From Xanthocytophaga flava (lineage in GTDB: Bacteria > Bacteroidota > Bacteroidia > Cytophagales > 172606-1), in NCBI GenBank assembly GCA_030068525.1, contig JASJOS010000005.1, positions 124,001-188,000 on the forward strand: DNA of 64,000 nt, in the 5' to 3' direction. A program made the translations under genes and the position numbers. The first letter of the stretch is position 1. The number at the start of each line of letters is the position of its first letter. The notes beneath the pieces are model-generated. The model saw only the letters and a list, made by a program, of their open reading frames with translations, was not told the origin of the DNA and made no database searches. Positions 44,933 to 54,889 of this stretch are shown piece after piece.

Positions 44933-46291
44933 TTAGTATCCTTCATTCTGAACCATATTAGGATTAGCAGTAATCTCTCCTCTTGGAATTGGGAAAGCCA
45001 ATGAAGCTGACCCGTAAGCAATACCAGTCTTATTAAAGGTTTGGCGAGAGTCTACATACGGAATACTTAATCCATTACGAAGTAAATCATAGGAACGATG
45101 TCCTTCCATTGCTAATTCTTTACGTCTCTCTTCTAAGATATCATCAAGAGAAACAGTTTCATAGGAATAGTTACTACGATTTTCCGCAATTAAATTCAGA
45201 TAATCTGTTGCATCCTCCATAGATTCCAGATGATATAATGCTTCTGCATAATTAAGAATTACTTCTTCATAACGAATCACCTTAATAGAACTAGTATACT
45301 CAGGATACTTTCCTATCATACGGTAAACGCTTTCATCTACGCTATACAACTTTTTACGTACATCTGCATTGTCATATGAATTATAAAGATCTTTTGTTAC
45401 TTGGATATCTCCATAATTTGTCGCCTCATATATATAAAACAGACTACCATTACCAGGATTATCAGAATTCGTGTATGCAAGTTCAAACAAAGAGTGTCCC
45501 TCTCCTGGATTATTCCAATAACCATCATATTCACCCTTACTCAATATGCTAAAGTTTCCAGAATCAATGACCTTTTTAGCTGCTGTAGCAGCTTTAGCAT
45601 AATCTTTAATGTATAAGTAGTAACGTGATTGTAATGCATATACAGCCCAAGTAGTAATCTGAGTTGGAGAAGTACCATCTAAGCTTGGATCCATGATTTC
45701 TATCGCTTTTGCAAAATCAGCGCCGACTTGGTTCCATACCTCTTCTATAGTTGCTCGCTTAGGATAAATATTTCCATCATTATAAGCTGTAATAATAGGA
45801 ACACCTAAGGTGCCACCCGTTACATATTGTTGACCAAACAGACGTAACAGATCCATATGCGCCAATGCCCTGACTGCATATGCCTGCCCTTTCACATATT
45901 GAACTTCTGGAGTATCATTACCTGTTATCTCAGATTGAATCACGATATTGGCATTAACAATTACAGAATAAATCTGAGACCATGTATCTGTAGAATAAGC
46001 ATCATTTGACGTCATAACAAATTGTGCAGGAGATACAAACCGGCCAGAACTACCAGAACTAAATGCATTATCAGAGCGTACTTCTGCAAATACTATATAG
46101 TCTCTTCCATAATAATCAGATTCATTCATCCGATTATAAGCTCCAGCCATTATTCCCTTCAAATCATCAATTGTATTAACATTTGTTGCAACATCTTTAT
46201 CTTTGGTTAATTCAGGCTCTAAGAAATCTTTAGTACATGAGAATAAACAAAGCGTAAACAGAATCGCAAAATATTTTGATAGTCTATTCAT
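44933..46291 (-). CDS. SusD/RagB-family nutrient-binding outer-membrane lipoprotein
   Basis: This 452-residue protein has a lipobox ending at Cys19 (LCLFSC), then the SusD N-terminal segment (TKDFLEPELTKDKDV), TPR-like helices (ADYAKAATAAKKVIDSGNF-type repeats near residue 230), and a C-terminal RagB domain ending in the usual region RRKELAMEGHRSYDLLRNG and FPIPRGEITANPNMVQNEGY. It caps the SusC barrel encoded 23 bases upstream and captures substrate at the cell surface. No glycosidases or peptidases specific to a polysaccharide flank the pair, so the substrate is not evident. Confidence 0.95.
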   Translation of the reverse strand: MNRLSKYFAILFTLCLFSCTKDFLEPELTKDKDVATNVNTIDDLKGIMAGAYNRMNESDYYGRDYIVFAEVRSDNAFSSGSSGRFVSPAQFVMTSNDAYSTDTWSQIYSVIVNANIVIQSEITGNDTPEVQYVKGQAYAVRALAHMDLLRLFGQQYVTGGTLGVPIITAYNDGNIYPKRATIEEVWNQVGADFAKAIEIMDPSLDGTSPTQITTWAVYALQSRYYLYIKDYAKAATAAKKVIDSGNFSILSKGEYDGYWNNPGEGHSLFELAYTNSDNPGNGSLFYIYEATNYGDIQVTKDLYNSYDNADVRKKLYSVDESVYRMIGKYPEYTSSIKVIRYEEVILNYAEALYHLESMEDATDYLNLIAENRSNYSYETVSLDDILEERRKELAMEGHRSYDLLRNGLSIPYVDSRQTFNKTGIAYGSASLAFPIPRGEITANPNMVQNEGY

Positions 46292-46314
46292 TTTCTTTGT
46301 GTTTTATAAGATCG

Positions 46315-49300
46315 TTAAAAGGTAACATTTAATCCAACTGCAACTGTCTTAAGAGGCTGTGCGGTTAACTGCAATAAACCATCTGCTCTTGTTTCAGGAT
46401 CAAATTGCAGCTTTTTATCAGCGACCCAAGTCCACAAATTATTTCCTTTTACATAAACAGAAGCACTACCTAATTTCAATTTCGAAATAAGAGTTGTTGG
46501 GAAATTATAACCCAATGTAACATCTCTTAATCTAAAGTACTCACCACTATATAAACGTCTGGTTGAATTGGAGTTAGATAAAGAAGTATTATTATATACA
46601 TTCTTAGGACTTTCTGCTATATCACCAGGCTTTTGCCATCTATCATACTGGCTTGCATATCCATTAGCAATAGTAAATGTATATTTTCCATCAGATTGTG
46701 TATAAGATCCCCAGCTATCGTAAATCTTATTACCCGTAGAATAATATAGGTTAGCGCTTAAATAGATCCCTTTATAATCAAATCGGTTTGTTATACCTCC
46801 ATAAAAAGTAGGCAGAGCACTTCCATGAAAAGAATAGCCTGCTTGTGAATATGTAGAGGTTGTTTCTCCACTTGCACCTGACTTATACCATAGAGGAGAG
46901 CCTGTTTGAGGATCGACACCAGCCCAGGTAGGCATATACCAGGAATATACAGGATGTCCAGTTTGCACGATCCGAGTACTGGATGTTATTTTAATTTCAT
47001 CTCCTGTGGAAGACGTAGCTAGCTTAGTAACCTTATTATGTACTGAAGTAAGATTAACATTGACGTTCCATTTAAATGCACTTGCTTTCAAAATATCAGC
47101 TCCAACAGTCACTTCGAATCCTTTATTAACCATTTCTCCTACATTTTGAGTCTGGCTAGTAAAACCTGTTGTATAAGATAATGGCACCTCCTGTAACAAG
47201 TCATAAGTTCTACGACGAAAATATTCAACAGTAGCATTAATACGCCCAAATAACTCAACATCTAAGCCAACATTGACATTGGCATTTTTCTCCCATGTCA
47301 GATTTGTATTTCCTACCTGTCCAGGAGAAACTGCTGGTCCACCATTATACACACCACCATAGCTTAGTAAAGATTGATATTTGTTAGGGTCAATATTAGA
47401 GTTACCTGTAACTCCATAACTAGCCCGTAACTTTGCTAATGTAAGCCAGCTTTTCATACTTTGCATAAATGTTTCTTCAGAAAAGCTCCAGGCAGCACCA
47501 ATAGAATAAAATGTACCCCAACGCTTACCAGGTGCAAATTTAGAACTACCTTCCCCACGAATTGTTCCATCTACAGAAATATTATTCTTAAATTTGTATC
47601 CTAGAATACCTGAAACGGCATTTAGTGACCAATCCTCTGTATAACCTGTCCATCCATCAGTTGTTGAAATAGATTCCGGATAAATCAAGCCATCTGCCGC
47701 AATTCCATAACCACTTACACCTAATGTATAGTATTGATTCCTTTGTGATTCATATACAGCTTTTGCATCAACTCTATGATTAGCATTAATTTGCCATCCA
47801 TACTCCAACATATTCTTCCAGTTCCAGTTAAAATTCCGATTAGAATACGCCTCTGATGTACCATTTTGAGTTGGATCATCAGGATCTCTCACACCATCAC
47901 CATAGTTACGATTAGCAAAATATAGTTCCTCATTTAATATATAGTCCAAACCTAAAGTAGTAGTAAATTTCAGATTATTCAGAATATCATATCCTAAAGA
48001 AGCTACATTGAAAAGGTGAGTTTGCTTTCTACGATTTATATTATATTTGGCTATATATAATGGATTAAAAATTGCGTTGGCTGACATATTAGTATTAATG
48101 CTACCATCTTCATTATATGGCTTATCCATTGGGCGCAAGAACAAATAGGCAGCATCAGGATTTCCAAAATAAGCAGAATTTTCTAATTGACCATTTTGGA
48201 GAACATAAGATATATTAGTAGAGTTATTCAAAGTAAGTTTACTCGTCAATGCATTCTGCAGACTTACTTTGCCTGTGTAACGTTTGTAGTTAGATCCAGT
48301 ATTGACCCCATCCTGTGCAAAATAACCAAGAGAGGTATAATAATTAGATTTATCATTTCCTCCACGAACGGAGAAATCCAGAGAATATGTCTTTGCATCT
48401 TTATTACTTACAACATCACGCCAATCTGTATTAGTAGTTCCATCCCATCCGCTAGGATAGTTTTTTTTAGCTTCTTCAATTGTAGATGCATCACCTGAAT
48501 TTACTAACGATTCATAATATAGTTCATCCCATTGAGAGGCATTTAACATCTTGGGACCCTTTATAGCTCTTGACACAACACCAGTTTGAGCGGAAACAGA
48601 AAAAACAGGTTTTCCTACTTTTCCTTTTTTTGTTGTAATAACAATAACCCCGTTAGCTCCCCGAGCACCATAAAAAGCAGTAGCACTTGCATCTTTCAAC
48701 ACAGTCATACTTTCAATATCATTACTATTCAGCGAGGATAAGACGCTTAATGTACCCGTAGAAGTAGATCGTTCTAACTCTCCTGATACAACTGGTACCC
48801 CATCAATAACAAACAAAGGAGCATTACTACCAATTATAGAGCTTACACCTCTGATACGAATATCCTGCAAAGCACCTGGAGTACCAGAACTTGCAGACAT
48901 TTGCAAACCAGCCACATTGCCTTGTAATGCCTGATCTACTGTTGCAAAAGGCTTATGTTCAATCTTATCTCCACCTAGAGTGGTAGCAGATCCAGTAAAC
49001 GAAACTTTGTCACGGTTACCATAACCTGTCACAATTACCTCACTCAGGCTTTGAGCATCAGTAATTAATGATACATCAACAGTTGATTGTCCGTTAATAG
49101 TAACTTCCTTGGTAGCAAAGCCAATAAAAGAAAACTGTAGGATGGCATTAGACTGTGCTACAGTAATACTATACTTACCAGTGGCATCTGTTATACTACC
49201 AGTAGTAGTACCTTTAACAATAACACTAACCCCTGGTAATGGATCATTTGTTCCTGAGTCTATTACCCGGCCAGTCACAACTCTTTCTTGTGCTTGTACT

Positions 49301-49359
49301 GTCAAGCTTATTGTACTAATAAACAAGAAAGACATGAGTAGTAGTTGAATTTTCCTCAT
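46315..49359 (-). CDS. SusC/RagA-family TonB-dependent outer-membrane receptor
   Basis: This complete 1014-residue protein has a signal peptide ending near QAQE, a carboxypeptidase-like domain (VVTGRVIDSGTNDPLPGVSV), a TonB-box-like region (LSEVIVTGYGNRDKVSFTGS), a plug with ESMTVLKDASATAFYGARGA, and a large beta-barrel ending in QPLKTVAVGLNVTF. It moves a bulky nutrient into the periplasm using the TonB motor. It is the first gene of the SusCD operon. It differs from the first SusC of this window, which belongs to another operon. Confidence 0.96.
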   Translation of the reverse strand: MRKIQLLLMSFLFISTISLTVQAQERVVTGRVIDSGTNDPLPGVSVIVKGTTTGSITDATGKYSITVAQSNAILQFSFIGFATKEVTINGQSTVDVSLITDAQSLSEVIVTGYGNRDKVSFTGSATTLGGDKIEHKPFATVDQALQGNVAGLQMSASSGTPGALQDIRIRGVSSIIGSNAPLFVIDGVPVVSGELERSTSTGTLSVLSSLNSNDIESMTVLKDASATAFYGARGANGVIVITTKKGKVGKPVFSVSAQTGVVSRAIKGPKMLNASQWDELYYESLVNSGDASTIEEAKKNYPSGWDGTTNTDWRDVVSNKDAKTYSLDFSVRGGNDKSNYYTSLGYFAQDGVNTGSNYKRYTGKVSLQNALTSKLTLNNSTNISYVLQNGQLENSAYFGNPDAAYLFLRPMDKPYNEDGSINTNMSANAIFNPLYIAKYNINRRKQTHLFNVASLGYDILNNLKFTTTLGLDYILNEELYFANRNYGDGVRDPDDPTQNGTSEAYSNRNFNWNWKNMLEYGWQINANHRVDAKAVYESQRNQYYTLGVSGYGIAADGLIYPESISTTDGWTGYTEDWSLNAVSGILGYKFKNNISVDGTIRGEGSSKFAPGKRWGTFYSIGAAWSFSEETFMQSMKSWLTLAKLRASYGVTGNSNIDPNKYQSLLSYGGVYNGGPAVSPGQVGNTNLTWEKNANVNVGLDVELFGRINATVEYFRRRTYDLLQEVPLSYTTGFTSQTQNVGEMVNKGFEVTVGADILKASAFKWNVNVNLTSVHNKVTKLATSSTGDEIKITSSTRIVQTGHPVYSWYMPTWAGVDPQTGSPLWYKSGASGETTSTYSQAGYSFHGSALPTFYGGITNRFDYKGIYLSANLYYSTGNKIYDSWGSYTQSDGKYTFTIANGYASQYDRWQKPGDIAESPKNVYNNTSLSNSNSTRRLYSGEYFRLRDVTLGYNFPTTLISKLKLGSASVYVKGNNLWTWVADKKLQFDPETRADGLLQLTAQPLKTVAVGLNVTF

Positions 49360-49397
49360 ATGTAATTGTTTGAAGTTTGTTAATTATTTGTGAAATG

Positions 49398-49405
49398 CAA
49401 ATGTA
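49398..49405 (-). promoter_or_regulatory. Candidate -7 box of the SusCD operon
   Basis: On the minus strand TACATTTG fits TAnnTTTG and ends 38 bases before the SusC start codon. No strong -33 partner is visible. Confidence 0.45.
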
Positions 49406-50006
49406 TAAATATTACTATTGATTTCTCGCTTTATTCGAAATAAAAATTTGTTTTATCGCTTTTTAAACAAATTGAATTCTATAATTTCCAGTCAATATCT
49501 AATTATTCAATCTCTTGGACAATATATTATGAGCGATTTGTACACAAAAAACCACCCACAACAACTTAAAAATATTTCGAAATATACCTATTTTAGTAAA
49601 TTATATTTTGCACAAAACCAATATTCCGAAAGCAAATAATGAAACAATAAAATTCAACTGAATAATATTACAATACCCTGATCCCAGATAAGAATTGTCA
49701 TACTGAAAGTAGAATATCCCAACAAAGACTTATAAGGTATAAACTCTGATAAGACAATAAACTTCTCTTAGATAGGCTTTCAACAAAACAAAATAGTATA
49801 GAACAACAGAATCTATAAAAACAGAAAAGTAGGATAACATCGAATTGGCATAGGAACCTGGTGAAAAAAGTTCTTCTGATATATGAAGATAGAATGGTAT
49901 TGAAAGTGAAAATGTCAACTCTATAATAATCAATAGCCCGTTTGGTAGACTCTTTAATTTATTCTCTAAAAATATTGTATTTACTTTGTTTGAAAGGGAA
50001 AGAATC

Positions 50007-50195
50007 ATGAAGTTGTTTAGTGCAATTAATGGCTCAATAGGTAGCTTTTGTAGTAAACTGGAGCTTTTTGAGGGATACAGTAGCAGCTATGGACTGATAG
50101 ATGGTTATTGTCTTAGTTCTTCAAGAACTTTACTATTATCAGCATTTAAAGCCTTTAAAAAATTTACACTAAGCAACTTCATTAAAAAACTCTAA
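50007..50195 (+). CDS. Doubtful small protein, 62 residues
   Basis: This frame from ATG 50007 begins MKLFSAINGSIGSFCSKLEL and ends with a basic helix (FKAFKKFTLSNFIKKL). It is followed within 5 bases by an inverted repeat that could stop transcription. The amphipathic, Lys-rich C-terminus resembles small secreted or membrane-active peptides. Codon use is not distinctive and no promoter is clear. It may equally be chance. Confidence 0.3.
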   Translation: MKLFSAINGSIGSFCSKLELFEGYSSSYGLIDGYCLSSSRTLLLSAFKAFKKFTLSNFIKKL

Positions 50196-50245
50196 GAATA
50201 GAAAGAGAAACAACACCTATTGAGCCTTATTCTCTTTCTGTAAGA

Positions 50246-51097
50246 TCAATCTTTAAAAGTAGTAATTAATTCAGTAGCAGGTATTTTTCTGGTAATAGTT
50301 CCTGCTTTTTGCAAAGTTCCCATTACATTCTCCAGCATTGAAATCTCAATATTATTTGTTGTAGCCCACTCTGTTTCTGCGATCCATTGTTGTACATCAG
50401 CCAATGGTAATAAGTATCGCTGAGCAATCAACTCATCTAAACCAGGTCGTTGCTTGAAACTGCTCACAAACTTATTAAACAAATCACAAATAAGTTGCAG
50501 TTTTTCAGATTCATTGGCAATCACTTCATTACGCGCCACCAGCACAAATCCAGGCCAGGGAGTTGGACATATACCTACCCGTCTTAATTCGCTACTATCC
50601 ACATAAGGCTGAGTCATTACCCTTTCCCACATAAATGCGTCAGCTTCATTATCTCTCAAGCCTTTACGCATTCCCTCCAGATTATTCAGCACAACCATCG
50701 AAAGGTCTGTCAAATTCCATCCCCGTTGTAAAGCATTGACATAAGCCATTAGTTGAGAGCCTGAACCTAAGCGACTGATAGCAAATCGTGCGGCTCTTAG
50801 ATCATCTACCTGTTGAAATGCTGAAGACTGATTTACAAAAATCCCCCAGTTCAAAGGAGTTTGTACATGTATTTTCAGAATTTGGGAAGGATTGCCATTG
50901 ATAATATCTGCCACAATACCCTCCGTAAGAATCGTAGCTATATCAAGCTCTCCTTCCCGCAAAGCCTTATTCATAGCGCCTGTTCCACCCGGATAATCGG
51001 TCCATTCCAGTTCAATGCCTTTCGATGAAAAAATTCCTTCCTCAATAGCCAATCGCCAGGGAAGGTTAAAATGCTCAGGTACACCACCAATACGCAT
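50246..51097 (-). CDS. Periplasmic-binding-protein-fold protein without signal peptide
   Basis: From ATG 51097 the protein has 283 residues and begins at the first strand of the fold (MRIGGVPEHFNLPWRLAIEE). It has the SsuA/ThiY-like type 2 binding-protein pattern: GIFSSKGIELEWTDYPGGTG, ELDIATILTEGIVADI, ARFAISRLGSGSQLMAYVNA and EADAFMWERVM. No signal peptide or lipobox is seen, so it should be cytoplasmic, like the Ca3427 group of stand-alone binding folds. No ABC permease or ATPase gene is near. The ligand is unknown; the upstream extension to 51166 is not favoured. Confidence 0.82.
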   Translation of the reverse strand: MRIGGVPEHFNLPWRLAIEEGIFSSKGIELEWTDYPGGTGAMNKALREGELDIATILTEGIVADIINGNPSQILKIHVQTPLNWGIFVNQSSAFQQVDDLRAARFAISRLGSGSQLMAYVNALQRGWNLTDLSMVVLNNLEGMRKGLRDNEADAFMWERVMTQPYVDSSELRRVGICPTPWPGFVLVARNEVIANESEKLQLICDLFNKFVSSFKQRPGLDELIAQRYLLPLADVQQWIAETEWATTNNIEISMLENVMGTLQKAGTITRKIPATELITTFKD

Positions 51098-51336
51098 AAA
51101 AATAAAAGTAACTTGGGTGAAAACAGGATTTAAGCAACTGTATCTTTCAGCTTTTATAAACAGCAAATCAGAAGAAAACGAACCATTTAAGCCCGGATTA
51201 CAGTTTTGGCAATATTAGTAAATTATCAGCAGACACAAATAATCTACCCGACATAGTTCAAATAGACCATTTATTAAAATCATATACAACAAATTTATTC
51301 ATCCCTTTATATTTACGCACGCAAACATCCACCTGA

Positions 51337-52890
51337 ATGACAACACAATTTTTATCTCTGCAACAGACTAATCAGTTTTCTTCTCTCTTTCTAGATTATA
51401 TTCAGCAAAAGGACACATTAGCTCCATTTTACACTACATTTCCAACACTGGATAACTTTGGTAAGATCCTGCAATCCCGTGCTTTTGATGTATCAAAAAG
51501 AGAAGCTCTACATCAGGTAGTAAAAGAACAATATACTGGCTATTCTTCCGATATAGTTCAAAAACAGATTGATAGTCTGCTTCAACCCAATACATTTACA
51601 GTGACTACAGGTCACCAGTTAAATATCTTTAGTGGGCCTTTGTATGTTATCTATAAGCTGGTGACAACCATTAATCTGGCGAAACAACTTCAGGAAAAAT
51701 ATCCGGATTATCATTTTGTTCCGGTTTACTGGATGGCTACAGAAGATCATGACTTTGAGGAAATCAGCTACTTCAATCTGTTTGGTAAAAAATATACATG
51801 GGAAACAACTCAGACTGGTGCTGTAGGAAGGATGAATCCAACAGAGATCCAAACTGTACTGGATCAACTGTCAGACAAGTTTCCCGTGTTTGAGAAAGCC
51901 TACCTAACCTACCAAACTCTGGCAGATGCCACACGATGTTGGGTTACAGACCTGTTTGGTGATCAAGGATTACTCTGTATAGACGCAGATCATCCGACAC
52001 TCAAAGGCGAATTTCGACAAGCCATCAAGGCAGATATTTTTGATCAGGTTACTCAAACTGTCGTTAATCAGACCTCTGAGAAACTGGAAGAGTTGGGATA
52101 TAAGACTCAGGTCAATGCACGTGACAGTAACTTCTTTTACCTGGATCATAGTATGAGGGAGCGAATTGTACATAATCATGGTCGTTTCCGAGTATTGAAT
52201 ACCGAACTTTCCTTCTCAAAAGAAGAAGTTTCACAAATGATAGACCGGCACCCGGAACACTTTAGCCCCAACGTATTACTCCGTCCTGTCTATCAGGAAA
52301 CAATACTTCCTAATCTGGCTTATATTGGTGGTCCTGCAGAAGTGGCTTACTGGCTACAGCTTAAAGACCTGTTCGACAAGCTAGAAACTCCATTTCCAAT
52401 TGTAATGCCCCGAAACTTTGCACTTATCCTTAACGAAAGCACACAAAAGAAACTTGATAAAACAGGTTTGACAGTAGTAGACTTATTTACAGATGAGGTT
52501 TCTCTAAAACGAAAGTATGTGGAAAAGACAGTAGGCGAACCAATTTCTTTATTTACAGAAATACAGGATCTTACATCACTATTTGACCGAGTTGTACAAA
52601 AAGCGGTTACCTTAGACAAATCACTGGAAGGATTTGTCGGAGCAGAAAAGCAAAAGGCGAAAACCTCTCTGGAGAATATAGAAAAACGTCTTCGTAAAGC
52701 AGAAGAACAAAAGCAGGAAACGGGTATTCAACAAGTTTTAACACTGAAAAACAAATTATTTCCAGGAGGAAGCTTACAAGAGAGAACGGACAATATGCTG
52801 AATTTTTATGCAAACAATCCAGAGTTCATCCATACGTTACTGCAACAATTTGACCCATTGCGATTCGAATTTCAGATTATAACAGGTTAA
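51337..52890 (+). CDS. bshC: Bacillithiol synthase, cysteine-adding enzyme
   Basis: This 517-residue protein matches BshC: an N-terminal Rossmann-like region with TVTTGHQLNIFSGPLYVIYK, FVPVYWMATEDHDFEEISYF, a middle VLLRPVYQETILPNLAYIGG followed by PAEVAYWLQLK, and a long C-terminal coiled coil (about residues 410-480, ENIEKRLRKAEEQKQETG). BshC joins cysteine to glucosaminyl-malate in the last step of bacillithiol synthesis. The other bsh genes are not in the window. The gene is monocistronic, with a terminator downstream. Length agrees with the family. Confidence 0.95.
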   Translation: MTTQFLSLQQTNQFSSLFLDYIQQKDTLAPFYTTFPTLDNFGKILQSRAFDVSKREALHQVVKEQYTGYSSDIVQKQIDSLLQPNTFTVTTGHQLNIFSGPLYVIYKLVTTINLAKQLQEKYPDYHFVPVYWMATEDHDFEEISYFNLFGKKYTWETTQTGAVGRMNPTEIQTVLDQLSDKFPVFEKAYLTYQTLADATRCWVTDLFGDQGLLCIDADHPTLKGEFRQAIKADIFDQVTQTVVNQTSEKLEELGYKTQVNARDSNFFYLDHSMRERIVHNHGRFRVLNTELSFSKEEVSQMIDRHPEHFSPNVLLRPVYQETILPNLAYIGGPAEVAYWLQLKDLFDKLETPFPIVMPRNFALILNESTQKKLDKTGLTVVDLFTDEVSLKRKYVEKTVGEPISLFTEIQDLTSLFDRVVQKAVTLDKSLEGFVGAEKQKAKTSLENIEKRLRKAEEQKQETGIQQVLTLKNKLFPGGSLQERTDNMLNFYANNPEFIHTLLQQFDPLRFEFQIITG

Positions 52891-52942
52891 GATTACATTT
52901 TTCTCTTCTATATATTATAGAATCATTTTACCAATATTACAT

Positions 52943-52987
52943 AAGGCTATTTTGCAGAGTAACATTTGCAGAATAGCCTTATTTTTG
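52943..52987 (+). terminator. Terminator of bshC
   Basis: AAGGCTATTTTGCA pairs with TGCAGAATAGCCTT (one G-U) around a 10-base loop, followed by ATTTTTG. Confidence 0.8.
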
Positions 52988-53176
52988 TGCTGTCAGTAAG
53001 CCTCTTACAATTAAGAGTTTAACATCAAACAGAGGCACAGTTGACTATCTTGTTAGGATTAGAATCAGCACAATTTCAGTGGTAATTATATCAGTTGTGT
53101 TGTAATTAAAATCTAATGCTAATCTGGTATACATACTAATACCATTCTTGTCCACTGTTTTTAAACTATACAGACT

Positions 53177-53797
53177 ATGTACTGGCATAAAACCCCTTCC
53201 TGGCTGCGAAAGTTTTATCCAACCTTTACCTGGCGAAGACCTGATACAGAAAAGAAGCTTTACCTTACTTTTGATGATGGTCCTATCCCTGGTATGACGA
53301 CATGGGTCCTAGACCAGTTAGCACAATATCAGGTGAAAGCAACATTCTTTTGTGTAGGCGATAACATCCGTAAATACCCTGAAGTATTCTCCTGGGTGCG
53401 GTTACAAGGACATGCACTAGGTAACCATACATTTAACCATATGAACGGATGGAAAACGCCACAAGATGAGTATATCCGCAATACTCAATTCTGTCAGCGG
53501 TTTCTTTCCACAGATACCAAACTTTTTCGTCCTCCCTATGGGCGTATCAAAAAAAAGCAGGCATTACAGCTTCAACAGGAAGGATATGAGATCGTTATGT
53601 GGGACGTACTTACAGGTGATTTTGACAGAAAGCTGTCCCCTGAAAAATGTCTAAAAAAAACCATAGAGGCTACAGAAAATGGATCTATCATTGTTTTCCA
53701 TGATAATGTCAAAGCTGAAGAACGCATTACCCATGTACTACCTCGCTATATTGAGCATTGTTTGGAGAAGGGCTTTACATTTGAGTTATTGAAATGA
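53177..53797 (+). CDS. Polysaccharide deacetylase (NodB domain)
   Basis: This 206-residue carbohydrate esterase family 4 protein has all motifs: TFDDGPIPG (catalytic base Asp and metal Asp), HTFNHMNGW (H-x3-H metal site), FRPPYGRI, MWDVLTGDFD and IIVFHDNVK. It removes acetyl groups from GlcNAc or MurNAc residues of a polysaccharide or peptidoglycan. There is no obvious signal peptide, though the N-terminus MYWHKTPSWLRKFYPTF is aromatic-rich. The next gene is a family 2 glycosyltransferase, hinting that the two work on one glycan. Confidence 0.93.
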   Translation: MYWHKTPSWLRKFYPTFTWRRPDTEKKLYLTFDDGPIPGMTTWVLDQLAQYQVKATFFCVGDNIRKYPEVFSWVRLQGHALGNHTFNHMNGWKTPQDEYIRNTQFCQRFLSTDTKLFRPPYGRIKKKQALQLQQEGYEIVMWDVLTGDFDRKLSPEKCLKKTIEATENGSIIVFHDNVKAEERITHVLPRYIEHCLEKGFTFELLK

Positions 53798-53852
53798 CAC
53801 ATACAGGTACAAATGAAATCTTATACATTTGTCTAAAAATGACAATTTGCGT

Positions 53853-54833
53853 ATGGTCTCTATTCTGATTGCAGCACGAAATGAGGAACACACCATTCTC
53901 CGCTGTCTGCAATCCATAGATCAACTCACATATCCCAGAGACCAATGGGAAGTATGGATTGGCGATGATGATTCTCAGGACCAGACACATACACTGATAG
54001 AAGGCTTTATTTGCAACAAACCTAACTTTCATCTTCTACGCATCACAAACACACTGGGTAATGCCAGAGGAAAGGCCAATGTATTAGCTCATCTGGCCCA
54101 ACAAGCTCAAGGAGACTATTTTCTGATAACAGATGCTGATGTTGCGGTTCCTTCTCACTGGATACAGTGCATGCTGGCACCTTGTCAAGGTCAGGTAGGG
54201 GTTGTTACAGGCATTACCATTCCTACATATACCAACACCTGGACAGCATTACAAGCCATCGATTGGGTATATGCATTGTATATTATAGAAAAGCTGTCCC
54301 ACTGGCAGATTCCTGCTACAGCCATGGGTAACAATATGCTGGTAACCCGTGCCAGTTATGAGGCTACTGGAGGTTATGAAACCATTCCTTTTTCAATTAC
54401 AGAAGATTACCAATTATTCAAAGAGATATTGGACCGTCAATATACCTTCCGACAAGTATATAGTCATGAAGCATTAGCATTAACACTACCAATCTCAACT
54501 GTACCAGCCTGGCTACAACAGCGAAAGAGGTGGGCACATGGAGCATTGCAAACACCTTGGTATATCCGCCTTCCACTACTAGCACCACTTTTCTTCTGGA
54601 TTATACTTTTGATACTGGCATTTTCTCAGCCATGGTTATCTCTTTGTTTGTGGCTAGGAAGTCTGCTTATACAGACAATAATAGCAGTAGCAGGCATTCA
54701 TCGTTTAAGACAACAGAAATTATATTGGTATAGTATCTTGTTCCCTTTGTATTTCCAATTTGGAACACTAGCAACATTGATCTATTACTATCTCCCTGTA
54801 AAAACTATTTGGAAAGGACGGGTGTATGAATGA
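53853..54833 (+). CDS. Family 2 membrane glycosyltransferase
   Basis: The protein of about 326 residues begins with the GT2 nucleotide-sugar domain: MVSILIAARNEEHTILRCLQ, WIGDDDSQD, FLITDADVAVPSHW (DAD metal site), ITEDYQLFKEI and the processive-type LQQRKRWAHGALQ (Q-x-x-RW). Two or three transmembrane helices close the protein (from about residue 255: LLAPLFFWIILLILAFSQPW). It probably elongates or transfers a sugar at the inner membrane. I chose ATG 53853; a TTG at 53829 would add eight residues. It follows the deacetylase by 55 bases. Confidence 0.9.
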   Translation: MVSILIAARNEEHTILRCLQSIDQLTYPRDQWEVWIGDDDSQDQTHTLIEGFICNKPNFHLLRITNTLGNARGKANVLAHLAQQAQGDYFLITDADVAVPSHWIQCMLAPCQGQVGVVTGITIPTYTNTWTALQAIDWVYALYIIEKLSHWQIPATAMGNNMLVTRASYEATGGYETIPFSITEDYQLFKEILDRQYTFRQVYSHEALALTLPISTVPAWLQQRKRWAHGALQTPWYIRLPLLAPLFFWIILLILAFSQPWLSLCLWLGSLLIQTIIAVAGIHRLRQQKLYWYSILFPLYFQFGTLATLIYYYLPVKTIWKGRVYE

Positions 54834-54889
54834 TTTTTCGAATCCTAATGTTTGCTCAAAATAGGATATTTATCTGACCATACTAAATT

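Larger units (their letters stand above)
49360..50245. other. Long AT-rich intergenic region
   Basis: This 886-base region lies upstream of the SusCD operon. It contains the candidate promoter, a doubtful small frame (50007-50195) and a hairpin at 50200-50239 (AGAAAGAGAA / TTCTCTTTCT, 20-base loop) that may end transcripts from either side. Other short frames, including a 92-codon leftward one at 49730-50008, look random. Confidence 0.5.

Noticed and set aside
49730-50008. Leftward 92-codon frame upstream of the SusCD operon
   Set aside because: Hydrophobic residues are scattered without clear membrane segments; it looks like AT-rich chance coding.
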